Shown: piece by piece, positions 25,688 to 34,800 of the stretch
Numbering within the stretch: position 1 is the first letter of the stretch
How the letters are laid out: every line of letters starts with the position of its first letter
Assembly: GCA_018970785.1 (NCBI GenBank)
Contig: JAGWVR010000026.1
Coordinates: 1 to 40,813 of the forward strand
Source of the DNA: Planctomycetota bacterium
Lineage (GTDB): Bacteria; Planctomycetota; Planctomycetia; Pirellulales; UBA1268
Direction of reading: 5' to 3'
DNA length: 40,813 nucleotides
Notes under the pieces: generated by a model
Database searches by the model: none
Told to the model about the DNA's origin: nothing
The model's input: only the letters and a program-made list of their open reading frames with translations
Translations under genes and position numbers: made by a program

Positions 25688-26202
25688 GATGAGACTCCTC
25701 TTCTCCGTGACGGAATGAAGATCAGGAAATGAAAGAAAAATCGCCTACGAGAAACCTGCCCGGACGGTCCACCCGAGGCTGGATCGACCGGACGACACCG
25801 CGACGACCGGCGTTTCCAGCCGCCGCGGATGGACGACAGAGTATCGAACCGATTGATTGGCCTCGTTTTGGTCGCCGCCACGAATCGCGCGACAAGCCCC
25901 TGCAATCAAACCCCTCGGTCGCTGGCTGACTACCGGCGTGTCGTACGGATTCCGAACCGAATACGTTCGGCGCGGATACAAAACGACCGCTGAAGCCGGC
26001 CAAGAACCTTCCCTATCCCCACCGCCGATAATACGGATTGTGCCACACCGTTGCAATGGATCGGAGCCCGGCGATCGGCCCCGGGCGGCCAGTGGAGCCC
26101 CCCGGGGCAGACAGCCTCCCGGTTCCACCCACCGCCTCATCGCCGGGCGTCACCAGAGGCGGGCTGCCGGAGCAAGGGTTCATCCTGTTTTTGGCCGGGA
26201 AA
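25688..26202 (-). other. gene-free leader of the DUF1559 gene
   Basis: These 515 bases lie between the hydrolase stop and the DUF1559 start, both on the minus strand. No frame looks coding, and parts are richer in A+T than the genes. They hold the promoter at 26028-26056, a small inverted repeat CCGAAC/GTTCGG at 25952-25970 and, next to the gene, an A/T-rich segment and the ribosome site. If the promoter is right, the untranslated leader is about 330 bases. Confidence 0.5.
26028..26056 (-). promoter_or_regulatory. sigma70-type promoter for the DUF1559 gene
   Basis: On the minus strand TTGCAA (26051-26056) and TATTAT (26028-26033) are separated by exactly 17 bases. The -10 matches five of six consensus bases and the -35 four of six. 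Transcription would start near 26021 and run to the DUF1559 gene. This is the best-formed promoter seen in the window. Confidence 0.45.
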
Positions 26203-27669
26203 TCACTCGGCACCCCGGGCGGCAGGGGCCTGCGGCCGCACGAACCCCGGGTCCCCCTCCCAGGGCAACGTCTTCTGATCGAGCCCGTCGAACGGGAGCG
26301 TGTCGGGGGTCACGCGGACGGCAGTCGACACTTTGAAGGGAAACATGCCTCCCGACTCGTAGGCCAACTCCACGAACGCCGCCGTCCAGCCCTTGTCGGC
26401 CGGCTTCGCTTTGCCCACCCAGGCCCCGTCGGGCCCCGCCTCGAGCGGCGTGCTCGTCCAGGTCTTGCCGATCGTGTCGACGCGGAAATCACGGGCGGCG
26501 GGGTTGTGGGCCTGCCAGAGCGTGACCGACTGGGGCTTCACGGCGCTGGTCACGCGGATCGACCCGTCGGGTACGAACGTCCAGGCGGCTTCGGGCCGCG
26601 GCTTCCCGGCGATGAGCATCTGGTAGAAGGCGACGATGCTCGTCACCGCGTCGAACGAACCGTCGACGCCGTGATCGGTGTTGGGGACGTAGCGGATGTG
26701 CTTTTCCCCCTCCAGTCGGTCGTAATAGAACCGCGACGAGTCGGGGAGGAAGAACTGGTCGCCGCTGCCGTTGACGATGTACTTGGGGAGCGTGAGCCGC
26801 TCGCGGTAGGAAAACGGATCCTCGACGCGGTGCAGGTCCTGCATCCGCGGGTGGTCGGGGCGCTGGACGATGCCGTGCTGGACGTAATTGCCCAGCGCCT
26901 TGGCCCAGAAGCCGTAGGCGGCGCCGTGGTGGCGGATCGACTCGTCGACGTTGAGGACGTCGATCACGATCGGCACGATCGCCTCGACGCGCTTGTCGAC
27001 GACGCCTGCCATCCAGGTCGTCCAGCCGCGCTTGCTGCCGCCGGCGACGACGAACTTCGCCACCGGTGCCCCCTCCTTGGCCGACCACTCCTGGAGGCAG
27101 TCCATCGCCTTGACGACGCTCTTGACCATCGGCAGCCGGGGCAGCCAGGTCGGATCGCCGCTGTCGAGGAACTGATCCCAGCAGTAGGCGATCAGGTCGT
27201 CTTCCTTGCGCGGCACGCCGTCGCCGTGGAACACCAGCGGTTGGTTGGGGATCATCCGCAATTCGGCCACCATGCTGCCGGTGGCCTGGGCGATCTGCGC
27301 GATCACCTGGTTGGGCTTGTCGGGGGGGCCGCGGTCGTTGGCGCCGCCGCTGACGAGGAGGAACAGCTTGTCGGTCTTGAGCGAGTCGGGTTTGACGACC
27401 GTCAGCCAGTGCTGCCAGACGGGGCGGTCGACCTCCTCGGGGCTGCGCCAGGTCTGCGAGGTGAGCTTGATGACGAACGTCTTCGAGGGGTTGCCGGGGA
27501 AGGTGTTTTCCACCGTCCAGCCGTAGGCGTCTTCGGGCCGGGCGACGTAGTCGTCGAGCGCCGTGGCGAGATCGGCCTCGACCGCCGCCTGGCTCCACCC
27601 GCGCTGTGCCGTGGCCACGAGCCCCGCCACCACGACCATGCCCCACGCCATGCGCGCTGCCGCGACCAT
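26203..27669 (-). CDS. PhoPQ-activated pathogenicity-related (PqaA-type) hydrolase
   Basis: The ATG at 27669 is preceded by GGGGAGG four bases upstream, which fixes the start within a much longer open frame. The 488-residue product has a Sec signal (residues about 8-28). It matches the PqaA-type alpha/beta-hydrolase family: WQHWLTVVKPD, LFLLVSGGANDRGPPD, and the nucleophile elbow VVAGGSKRGWTTW with Ser212, then NGSGDQFFLPD (Asp304) and NTDHGVDGS (His333) as likely triad partners. It probably acts in the periplasm on an unknown ester or peptide substrate. TATACT at 27740-27745 (minus strand) may be its -10 box. It stands between two pseudopilin genes but need not be functionally linked to them. 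Confidence 0.9.
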   Translation of the reverse strand: MVAAARMAWGMVVVAGLVATAQRGWSQAAVEADLATALDDYVARPEDAYGWTVENTFPGNPSKTFVIKLTSQTWRSPEEVDRPVWQHWLTVVKPDSLKTDKLFLLVSGGANDRGPPDKPNQVIAQIAQATGSMVAELRMIPNQPLVFHGDGVPRKEDDLIAYCWDQFLDSGDPTWLPRLPMVKSVVKAMDCLQEWSAKEGAPVAKFVVAGGSKRGWTTWMAGVVDKRVEAIVPIVIDVLNVDESIRHHGAAYGFWAKALGNYVQHGIVQRPDHPRMQDLHRVEDPFSYRERLTLPKYIVNGSGDQFFLPDSSRFYYDRLEGEKHIRYVPNTDHGVDGSFDAVTSIVAFYQMLIAGKPRPEAAWTFVPDGSIRVTSAVKPQSVTLWQAHNPAARDFRVDTIGKTWTSTPLEAGPDGAWVGKAKPADKGWTAAFVELAYESGGMFPFKVSTAVRVTPDTLPFDGLDQKTLPWEGDPGFVRPQAPAARGAE

Positions 27670-27739
27670 GCGATCCTCCCCGAGTGGATGCTCGTGAAAC
27701 CCGACGAGCGGCGCCGACCGCCTCCCCGTATGGCCGCGG

Positions 27740-27745
27740 AGTATA
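27740..27745 (-). promoter_or_regulatory. possible -10 box of the PqaA-type gene
   Basis: TATACT on the minus strand matches five of six -10 bases and lies 71 bases upstream of the start. No -35 element at 17 bases is convincing. The same hexamer occurs upstream of the aspartic-protease-like gene. Confidence 0.25.
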
Positions 27746-27800
27746 GCGGGCCGGCGCACTGTCCCGTCCCGCTCCCCGATGCCCGTCAAGCCCGTGACCG

Positions 27801-28466
27801 TCACAGGCCTTCGTCGGTGAGCGACCCGAGGCCGGTCGAAGGCGCCGCGGGGTGCCACACGGGCCACTCGACGGCGCGGCGGGTGTCGAGCGTGATCAGG
27901 TCGATCTCGACCGACGCCGGCCAGGGGACGGTGGCGTCCTTGGGGGCGTGGTAGAAGAAGGCCGAGAAGTCCTTCGTCCGCCGCGGGCCGGGCCGGCGCG
28001 GCAGGCTGCCGGGATTGTCGGGGGAGACCACGAGCAGGAAATCACTCGGGGCGACGCCGGCGACGTCGCTGTCGCGCCACGGCGCGAACGTGCAGCGCAT
28101 CATCGGCGGCCGGGTTCGCGCGGCGGTGGCGTTGGCCGGCGCGGCCACGGGCAGGCGGACGTCGAGGGCCTGAAACAGCGCCCGCTCCTCCATGAACGGG
28201 AGGATCTCGCGCGCCCAGCCACCGGGGTTGGGGGGCGCCGGCGGCGGCGGCAACAGCCCCCGGCTCGAGTCGCAGAACATGTCGAGGGCCAGCGACAGCT
28301 GCCGCTTGTGGTCGGCGCACTCGGCCCGTGCCATCCCCGCGCGGACCGACTGGATCGCCGGAAACAACAGCGACACCATGATCGAGATGATCGCCAGGCA
28401 GACGAGCAACTCGACGAGCGACACGCCTCTGCGGCGGACGACGTCATGGCGGGGTGCGGCGCTCAT
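27801..28466 (-). CDS. type II-like pseudopilin with DUF1559-like N-terminus
   Basis: This 221-residue protein has a prepilin leader: RRRG then VSLVELLVCLAIISIMVSLLFPAIQSVR, cleaved after Gly14, with Glu19 at +5. The next block, ARAECADHKRQLSLALDMFCD, resembles the [10 protein letters not shown] segment of DUF1559 proteins in shorter, diverged form. The rest has a Pro-rich stretch (LLPPPPAPPNPGG) and ends in SLTDEGL without the H-x-G-G...DGSV block of the full family. It is probably a minor pseudopilin or a truncated DUF1559 relative. It is the first gene of a minus-strand series; the PqaA-type gene follows after 131 bases. No strong ribosome site was seen. Confidence 0.85.
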   Translation of the reverse strand: MSAAPRHDVVRRRGVSLVELLVCLAIISIMVSLLFPAIQSVRAGMARAECADHKRQLSLALDMFCDSSRGLLPPPPAPPNPGGWAREILPFMEERALFQALDVRLPVAAPANATAARTRPPMMRCTFAPWRDSDVAGVAPSDFLLVVSPDNPGSLPRRPGPRRTKDFSAFFYHAPKDATVPWPASVEIDLITLDTRRAVEWPVWHPAAPSTGLGSLTDEGL

Positions 28467-29635
28467 CGAGGGACTCGTTCGGAAACGGCGTCGGCACGCT
28501 GCCGCGAGTCGCCCCGCGTTCGGCTCCGAGCGGGTGTTTCGAGGGGCGCATGATCTGCCGGCAAGCCTTCACGGCGAGTCTACCACGATCACCGTCGCGG
28601 ATGCCGGTACCCGCGGCAGCGCCGATCGCCAGTACGCCGCCGGGCCATTCCGGCACCTGAAGCGCGCGGTCGGGGAGTAGCGCGGAGAATCCCGGGCGGG
28701 TCGTTCGTAACACGGCGCGGAGATGGCCTTGACCGGCTTCTCACGGTTCCGTACCAGTCTCCCCCGATTCGATTCCCGATTGGATCCGCTCCTGCAAGCA
28801 CCGACCCCGTCGCGACCGCCTTCGGCGGCCGACGGCAATCTCGCCGGTTCCCGCTCCATGGGTCGATCCCGCGGAGCCATCGCCCGGCGGTGCGCGCGCC
28901 GTGACTATCGAGTCCACGGCGTGTGACGCGAGCGGATTGCGTCGGACCCTGCGTTGAGCGCCGTGACGGGAGCGTGCCTGCGCGCGTTCACCACGGAGAA
29001 ACGCTATCCCCCAACGCTGCCGCGCGGAGATTCCGCGCCCACGCGCCACCCCTTCGGCCTCGCGCTGCCGACCACCCCCGACTTCCCGTCGAACTCCGAC
29101 GGCGACTGCCGGCTGCAGTGCCGGGCCAGCGTTGACACGCGGCTCGGCCGTGGTCGCCGACGAACGCCGTCACGGGCCGGAAGGCAAGTCGTCCGAATCG
29201 CGGCAGGCGCCGCTCGCGCGACCGCTGCACGCGGTTCAGCAACGCGTTTCCACCTCATCGAGCCCGACCACCACACCCGAGGAGTGTTCGTGATGCCACC
29301 ACACTCGCCCCATGCGAACCCAGCCAGCGCCGGTGCCCGCGCCGGACCTCGTCCCGCGTTCTCCGCGCGGCCACCCACCGGCAACCGTGACGGTGGTGCC
29401 CGACATGGCCCACGGTTCCCGCCCGGCCCGATGCCAGTCGCCGCCGCGCGCCGCTGGCCGACGGCCCAGGAATGCCACTGGGGCCGCGCGCCTCCCGCGC
29501 GCCGCCGGCCGATCGAGCCTTCAGTGGTCTGCCAACGATCCGGTTCCCGTGCCCGCGGGGTACGCGGCCGGTGATGTCGTTCGTCAGTCGTTTCGTCGTG
29601 TTGTTTCCCCAGTTCCCATTCCAGGAGAGTCTCCC
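28467..29635. other. 1.17-kb region without a convincing gene
   Basis: Open frames exist on both strands, but all are low-complexity (Arg, Pro, Ala, Gly) and match no family I know. The region lies between the pseudopilin start (minus) and the sulfatase-modifying-factor-like gene (plus), so it must hold two promoters. Noted contents are a two-part hairpin at 28807-28835, a TTGACC at 28729-28734 with only a poor -10 partner, and a TTGACA at 29132-29137 without one. It may carry a decayed gene or an unrecognised RNA. Confidence 0.45.
28807..28835. other. two-tier hairpin in non-coding region
   Basis: CCGTCG (28807-28812) pairs with CGACGG (28830-28835), and inside it CCGCC (28816-28820) pairs with GGCGG (28824-28828) across a TTC loop. 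A small internal loop (CGA against C) separates the stems. No T run follows on either strand. It could be a terminator-like element or part of a structured RNA. Confidence 0.3.
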
Positions 29636-30742
29636 ATGGTGCGTGTCCATCAGGATCATGTTTCAATCGTCGCGATGATCGGCGACGTGTTTCAGAGGGC
29701 GGTCGGTGTCTGTGTGGCTGCCGCCGCGCTGGCCGTGCCTGCCTCCGTCGCGGTCGCGGTGTCGCTCGACAGTATGTGGGCGACGGTCGGCGACCCTGGC
29801 AACGCCCCGGACGACACCGGCTACGGAGCCGTGCCGTACGTGTTTCGGATCAGCAAAACGGAGGTCACGATCGGCCAGTACACGGCGTTTCTCAACGCGG
29901 TCGCGGCGAGCGATCCGTATGGGTTGTACAACCCAAATATGGGCTCCTACACGCACGTCTCCGGTGTCGCCCGAAGCGGAGCCCCGGGGTCGTATTCGTA
30001 CAGTGCGACGGCGCCGATCGGCAGCGCACCATTGGGAGCCAGCAGTGCAACCGCTCGGCCAATCACGTTCGTGAGCTGGTTCGATGCCGCGCGGTTCGCC
30101 AACTGGATGCACAACGGCATGGGTTCCGGCGACACGGAGGACGGTGCCTACACGCTCAATGGAGCGACGGGAGGCCCGGCACCGGTCAGGAACGCCGGTG
30201 CGCTGTACTCGATCCCGACCGAGGACGAGTGGTACAAGGCTGCATATTACAAAGGCGGCGGGACGAACGCCGGATACTGGGAATACGCCACGCAGAGCGA
30301 TACTCAGCCGGACAACCAGATCGGAAATCTGCCGAATCAGGCAAATTATTTCCAGCTCGGGCGGGCAACCGTGACGGGACTCCCGTTCCTCACATGGAAC
30401 CAGAATTACCTCACTGACGTCGGTGCATTCTCGGGCAGTCCCAGTGCCTACGGAACGTATGACCAGACGGGAAATGTCTTGGAATGGAACGACCTCAACG
30501 GCTCGTCTTCGACACTCCGAGGACTGCGGGGCGGTGAGTGGGACCACTATGTGAACCTCGATGCATCGAGTCGGTCGTGGGGCGAGACCGGCTGGGAGAG
30601 CCACACGATCGGCTTCCGACTCGCCCGTGCGACAATCGACGTGCGGACCGGTTCCGTTCCCGAGGTCGACCCTGCCGGAGTCCCGTTGGTGGTCGCGCTG
30701 GTGGTGATGGCGATGCTCGTCAGGGAACGCCACCGTTGCTGA
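29636..30742 (+). CDS. formylglycine-generating-enzyme-fold protein with PEP-CTERM-like anchor
   Basis: The ATG at 29636 has AGGAG eight bases upstream. The 368-residue product has a signal sequence (hydrophobic residues 22-43). A sulfatase-modifying-factor fold follows: VFRISKTEVTIGQYTAFLNAVA (70-91), PITFVSWFDAARFANWM (142-158), IPTEDEWYKAAYY (193-205), YDQTGNVLEWN (275-285) and LRGGEWDH...IGFRLAR (297-331). The catalytic Cys pair of true formylglycine-generating enzymes is absent; only Cys26 and the final Cys368 occur. The C-terminus is VPEVDPAG (341-348), a hydrophobic segment and RERHR, the planctomycete exosortase sorting signal. It is probably an exported, surface-anchored, non-oxidising relative. 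No sulfatase gene lies beside it. Confidence 0.9.
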   Translation: MVRVHQDHVSIVAMIGDVFQRAVGVCVAAAALAVPASVAVAVSLDSMWATVGDPGNAPDDTGYGAVPYVFRISKTEVTIGQYTAFLNAVAASDPYGLYNPNMGSYTHVSGVARSGAPGSYSYSATAPIGSAPLGASSATARPITFVSWFDAARFANWMHNGMGSGDTEDGAYTLNGATGGPAPVRNAGALYSIPTEDEWYKAAYYKGGGTNAGYWEYATQSDTQPDNQIGNLPNQANYFQLGRATVTGLPFLTWNQNYLTDVGAFSGSPSAYGTYDQTGNVLEWNDLNGSSSTLRGLRGGEWDHYVNLDASSRSWGETGWESHTIGFRLARATIDVRTGSVPEVDPAGVPLVVALVVMAMLVRERHRC

Positions 30743-30771
30743 GTCGGTCGCCGAGGAACAGGCGGCGCCGG

Positions 30772-30814
30772 GCGGAGCACTCCGGTGGGCGGTCGCGCCC
30801 ATCGGAGTGCCCGC
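30772..30814. terminator. strong hairpin between convergent genes
   Basis: Fifteen bases (30777-30791) pair with 30796-30810 around a GTCG loop with a single G-T wobble, and GCGG/CCGC extends the stem past a bulged A. It lies between two convergent stops (30742 and 30897). It is probably a two-way terminator, although no T run follows on either side. Confidence 0.6.
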
Positions 30815-30896
30815 TGGCCCCGTCGAGCGCGCGGGAATGCCGCTTGTGAGCCGCGGCAACCGCCGGCAGCGGGCGAGCGGATCTCCCGGCTGCCGC

Positions 30897-31862
30897 TCAG
30901 CGCCGCCGCCCGATTCCGGCTGCTGCGCAGGCGGCCGTGAGGGCGCGGTGGCACTGGCGCGCCGCCGCGGCCGGGTCGTAGCCGGGGTGTTTCGAGATTT
31001 GGGAGCTGACCTCGCAGCACACGTCGCTGCCGTAGCCGGCCGCGACGAGCCGGCGCAGCAGTGCCGCGTGGTCGGGGGTGCCGGTGGCGCCGGGCAGGGC
31101 GAAGCCGACCGTGCCGTCGCGCTGCGCGGCGTCCTTGACGGCGACGTGGAACAGGCAGGGCCGCGCCGTCGCCAGCGCCTCGGCGAGGTCGATGCCGCGG
31201 AACACGAGGTGGCTCTCGTCGTACACGATCCCCAGGCAGGACGGGTCGCCGAGCTCAGCCAGGAGCTGGCGCGCCAGCGCCGGCGTCGACAGGGCGCCGA
31301 AGCGGTGCGGCTTGATCGCGATCCGGAAAGCCTCGCGTGCCGCCAGATCGCGCCACGCCGCCAGCCGTTCGGCGAACACGCCGCGCACCTCGTCCCAGCG
31401 CCCGCCGCCGAGGATCGTCTGCACCAACGGCACCGTGTCGGGGGCGAGGTCGCGCGCCAGTGCCGCGGCACGGGCGAGACGCTCGAGCTGGCCGCGGTGG
31501 ACGGTGTCGTCGGCGGCCGGGGGGAGGTTTTCCATCAGCGCCGAGAGGACGAGGCCCCGGCCGGCCAGCCGCGCGCGGAGGTCGTGGCGGTCGACGGCGG
31601 TGAGCCGCTCGGGTGCCGTCGGCCAGTCGGCGAGGGCCGCGATCTCGATCGAGTCGAAGCCGGTGTCGGCGACGAGGTCGACCGCCGCCGCCGGGGCCAG
31701 CGACGGCATGCCGTAGGTGCCGATGCCGAACGTGATCGGCGGGGCCACTGCCTCGGCCGCACCGACCGCCGGAGCGGCGAGCACTGCGGCGACGAGCAGA
31801 CGGCGTCGCGGCACCACGCCCGCTTGCCGTGCTGCCCGCCCCGCCGCCCGTCTTCGTCGCAT
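30897..31862 (-). CDS. sugar phosphate isomerase/epimerase-like TIM-barrel protein
   Basis: The 321-residue product has an Arg-rich N-terminus and a Tat-like leader (PRRRLLVAAVLAAPAVGAA, residues 18-36). The barrel of the xylose-isomerase-like family follows: ITFGIGTYGMPSLAPAAAVDLVADTGFDSIEIA (43-75) and possible metal ligands in ALMENLP (Glu111), IKPHRFG (His186), VYDESH (Asp215, His218), FHVAVKD (His239) and CCEVSSQ. It probably isomerises or epimerises a sugar outside the cytoplasm; the substrate is unknown. It starts 13 bases after the stop of the large protease-like gene on the same strand, so they are probably co-transcribed. No good ribosome site is visible, and a GTG inside the leader is an alternative start. 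Confidence 0.85.
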   Translation of the reverse strand: MRRRRAAGRAARQAGVVPRRRLLVAAVLAAPAVGAAEAVAPPITFGIGTYGMPSLAPAAAVDLVADTGFDSIEIAALADWPTAPERLTAVDRHDLRARLAGRGLVLSALMENLPPAADDTVHRGQLERLARAAALARDLAPDTVPLVQTILGGGRWDEVRGVFAERLAAWRDLAAREAFRIAIKPHRFGALSTPALARQLLAELGDPSCLGIVYDESHLVFRGIDLAEALATARPCLFHVAVKDAAQRDGTVGFALPGATGTPDHAALLRRLVAAGYGSDVCCEVSSQISKHPGYDPAAAARQCHRALTAACAAAGIGRRR

Positions 31863-31875
31863 GGCGTGCTGCCGC

Positions 31876-34800
31876 TCAGCCGATCGTGATCATCCGCTGC
31901 GCCGACGGTGCACCGTCGCCGGCGGCGTTGCGGGCGATGATCCGGAAGGCATAGTTGGCCCCGCGCACCAGCCCCGCGACCGTCCGCGTCCGCGAGATCG
32001 AGGCGCCGTCTTCGACCGCGCTCCAGACGTCGGAGTTGAGCCGGCGATACTGGACCACGTAGTCGCTGACCGGTGAGCTGCCGGCAGCGGACGGCATCAT
32101 CCAGGTCAGCGTCGCCTCGCCAGGGCCGGCGAACAGCGACAGCCAGGTCGGCGGGCCGGGGGGCGCGGCGGTCGTGGCCACGGCCGTCGCCGACGGGGTG
32201 GCGTCGCCGAGGGCGCTGCGGGCGACGATCCGGAACACGTAATTGGCTCCGGGCACCAAGTCCGTAACGGTCGCCTGTGTCCGTGGCGCGACGCCGTCGG
32301 CGAACGTCGACCAGATGGCGGCGCTCGCTCTGCGGTACTGGACGACGTAGTCGGTCACCGGCGAACCGTTGGTGACGGCCGGGCCGTTCCAGGTGAGGTC
32401 CGCCCGGCCGTTGCCGCCGACGGCGCGGAGGCCGGTGGCCGCCGCCGGTGGTCCGAGGACCGTCGCGGCCCGGGTGGCCGAAGGTGCGGCGTCGCCGACG
32501 GCGTTGCGGGTGACGACGCGGAAGGCGTAGTTGGCACCGCCGACCAGACCGGTGACCGTGGTCTGGGTCGCCGTCGACACGCCGTCGGCGAACGTCGACC
32601 ACTCGGCGGCGCTCAGCCGGCGGTACTGGACGACGTAGTCGGTGACCGGGGTGCCGCCGCTGTCGGCCGGCGCCTGCCACTGGAGCGCCACGCTCCGGTT
32701 GCCGCCGGTCGCCACCAGGGCGCCGGCCGGAGCGGGTGGGGCCACCGGGGTCACGGCCGCCGAGGGTTCGCTCCACGGCCCGGTGCCGTCGGCGTCGCGG
32801 GCCGCGACGCGGAACCGGTAGGGGGTGCCGTTGGTGAGGCCCGTGACGACCGTCGTCGTGCCGGCCGATGCGGTGTCGGGCAGATCGCCCCAGGTCTTCC
32901 CGTCGTCGCTGCTCGACTGGATGCGGTAGCCCGTCACCGGCAGCCCGGCGACCGGCGGCGGCGCGCCCCAGGCCAGATCGACGCGCCGGTCGCCGGGAGT
33001 GCCCGTCGGGGCGGTCGGCAGCCCGCGCGCCGTGACGGTGAACGTCGTCTGTGCGGTCGACGACGGCAGGCCGGTGTCGGTGGCGGTGACCGTGACCGTC
33101 TCGCGGCCGAGCGTCGTCGTCGGCTCGAGCGACCACGTCCAGGTACCCGCCGGGTCCTGCGTGATCGTGCCTGCCGACGCGGTGAGGATGATCGTCCGGC
33201 CGGGGGCGACCGGGCCCCAGGTGCCGGCGTTGCCGATCGCCGTGCCGACGCTGCCGCTCACCGCCGTGGCGGCGGCGCTGACGGTGGCGGGATCGACGGT
33301 CGGCGGGGCAGCCGCGTCGACGAACACGATCTCGGGGAGGACGTAGGCCTCGGCGTAGAGCGTGTCGGCGGTCACGATCTGGTGGTTGACGTACGACTTC
33401 CGCGCGCCCTGAGCGGCACTGCCGGCCGCCGCCGTCACGCGCACCGTCTGGGGCACGTTCCAGTTGGCGGCGGTGAAGGAGAGCGACGTGCCGCCCGCGG
33501 CGTTCTCGGCGGTGATGCCCTCGTCGGCCGGCGCCAGATTGATCGTCACGTCCTGGCCGGGGGCGCGCATGAGCACGAGCGAGTAGGTGTCGGGCTCGCC
33601 CCCCTCGACGACGCGCGTCTCGCCATCGGTCGGCATCACGAGCACGGCGGGATAGTCGTTGTCGACGATGTTGACCAGCACGCGCGGCATCCCCACACCG
33701 TCGTAGGCCGGGTCGGCACTCCGGGCCACGTGGCGGACCGTCGAGCGGTGGAGGCTCTGTTCGACGGTGTCGTCGACGGCGCGGACCGTCACGCTCCGCG
33801 GCACGTTCCAGTTGGCCGGCGTGAACACGAGGCTCGTCGCCTGCTCGGCGCCCGTCGGGAAGGCGCGGAGGGCCTGCGCCGGGGCGACGAGGTCGACGAC
33901 GACGTCGGCCGCGGGCTGCTCGCGGAGGACGATCGTGTAGGAATCCTCGTAGCCCGACTCGCTGACGGTGGTCGTGCCCCCGCTCTCGACGACGATCGCC
34001 CCGGGGCCGGCGACGGTCTGGATCGCGTCGAGGTCGGGGTTGATGTCGAAATGGATCTTCCCCTCTCCCGACGCCTCCCAGCCGCGGAAGTCGAGGTGCG
34101 CCTGGCGGAGGTAGCCCGGTTCGCCTCCGGAGAACACGCCGTCGATCCAGCCGCTGGTCATGTTGTCGAAACCGAACACGCCGTCGATCCCCGGGGCGAT
34201 GTCGGCCACCAGCCACAACAGGTTGGTCCACACCAGATCGACGCCCTGGTCGGTGGGGACGTGGACGGCGTCGATCATGAACACCGGCGCGTCGCGCGAG
34301 CCTCCGACGCCGCCGACGGTCTCGGACCGGGTGTAGCCGACGTCGGTCGAATCGAGGACACCGTCGCCGTTGGAATCGAGCCCCAGCGCCAACGCCGTGG
34401 TCGTGGAGATGATCGTCACCTGGGCGCCGGTGTCGAACATGAAGTTGCCGCCGACGACCGCGTCGCCGTGGTGGACCTCGGCCGAGAAGAAGGGGATGTC
34501 GGCCCAGACCGGCGGGAAGTCGCCCTCGATGACGTGCTCGTCGGGGGAGAAGTTGACGCGGTCGTCGACGCTCACCGTGTAGCGCGGCCCGGTCGCCGCC
34601 GGCACCTCCATGGCGAAGTCGGTCGCCATCAGGAAGTTGCCCTCGCCGAACGAGAGCCAGGGGGTGAAATCGAGCGTCGTCACGCGCTCGGTCATCGCCG
34701 GCATGCCCACGATCCCGAACGGCCCGAACATGCTCACGTCGCGCGTCGCGTCGGAGATCACCCGTGCGTCGACGAGCGTCTGCCGGACCCCCGACGTGCC

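Noticed and set aside
28740-28790. A tRNA-like T-arm around GATTCGATTCC
   Set aside because: The flanking bases do not form the T stem and no acceptor or anticodon arm fits.
29132-29137. TTGACA as a -35 element for the gene at 29636
   Set aside because: The base positions 17 away read CGCCGA, which is not a -10 box.
29636-30742. A true formylglycine-generating enzyme
   Set aside because: The catalytic Cys pair is missing and no sulfatase gene is adjacent.
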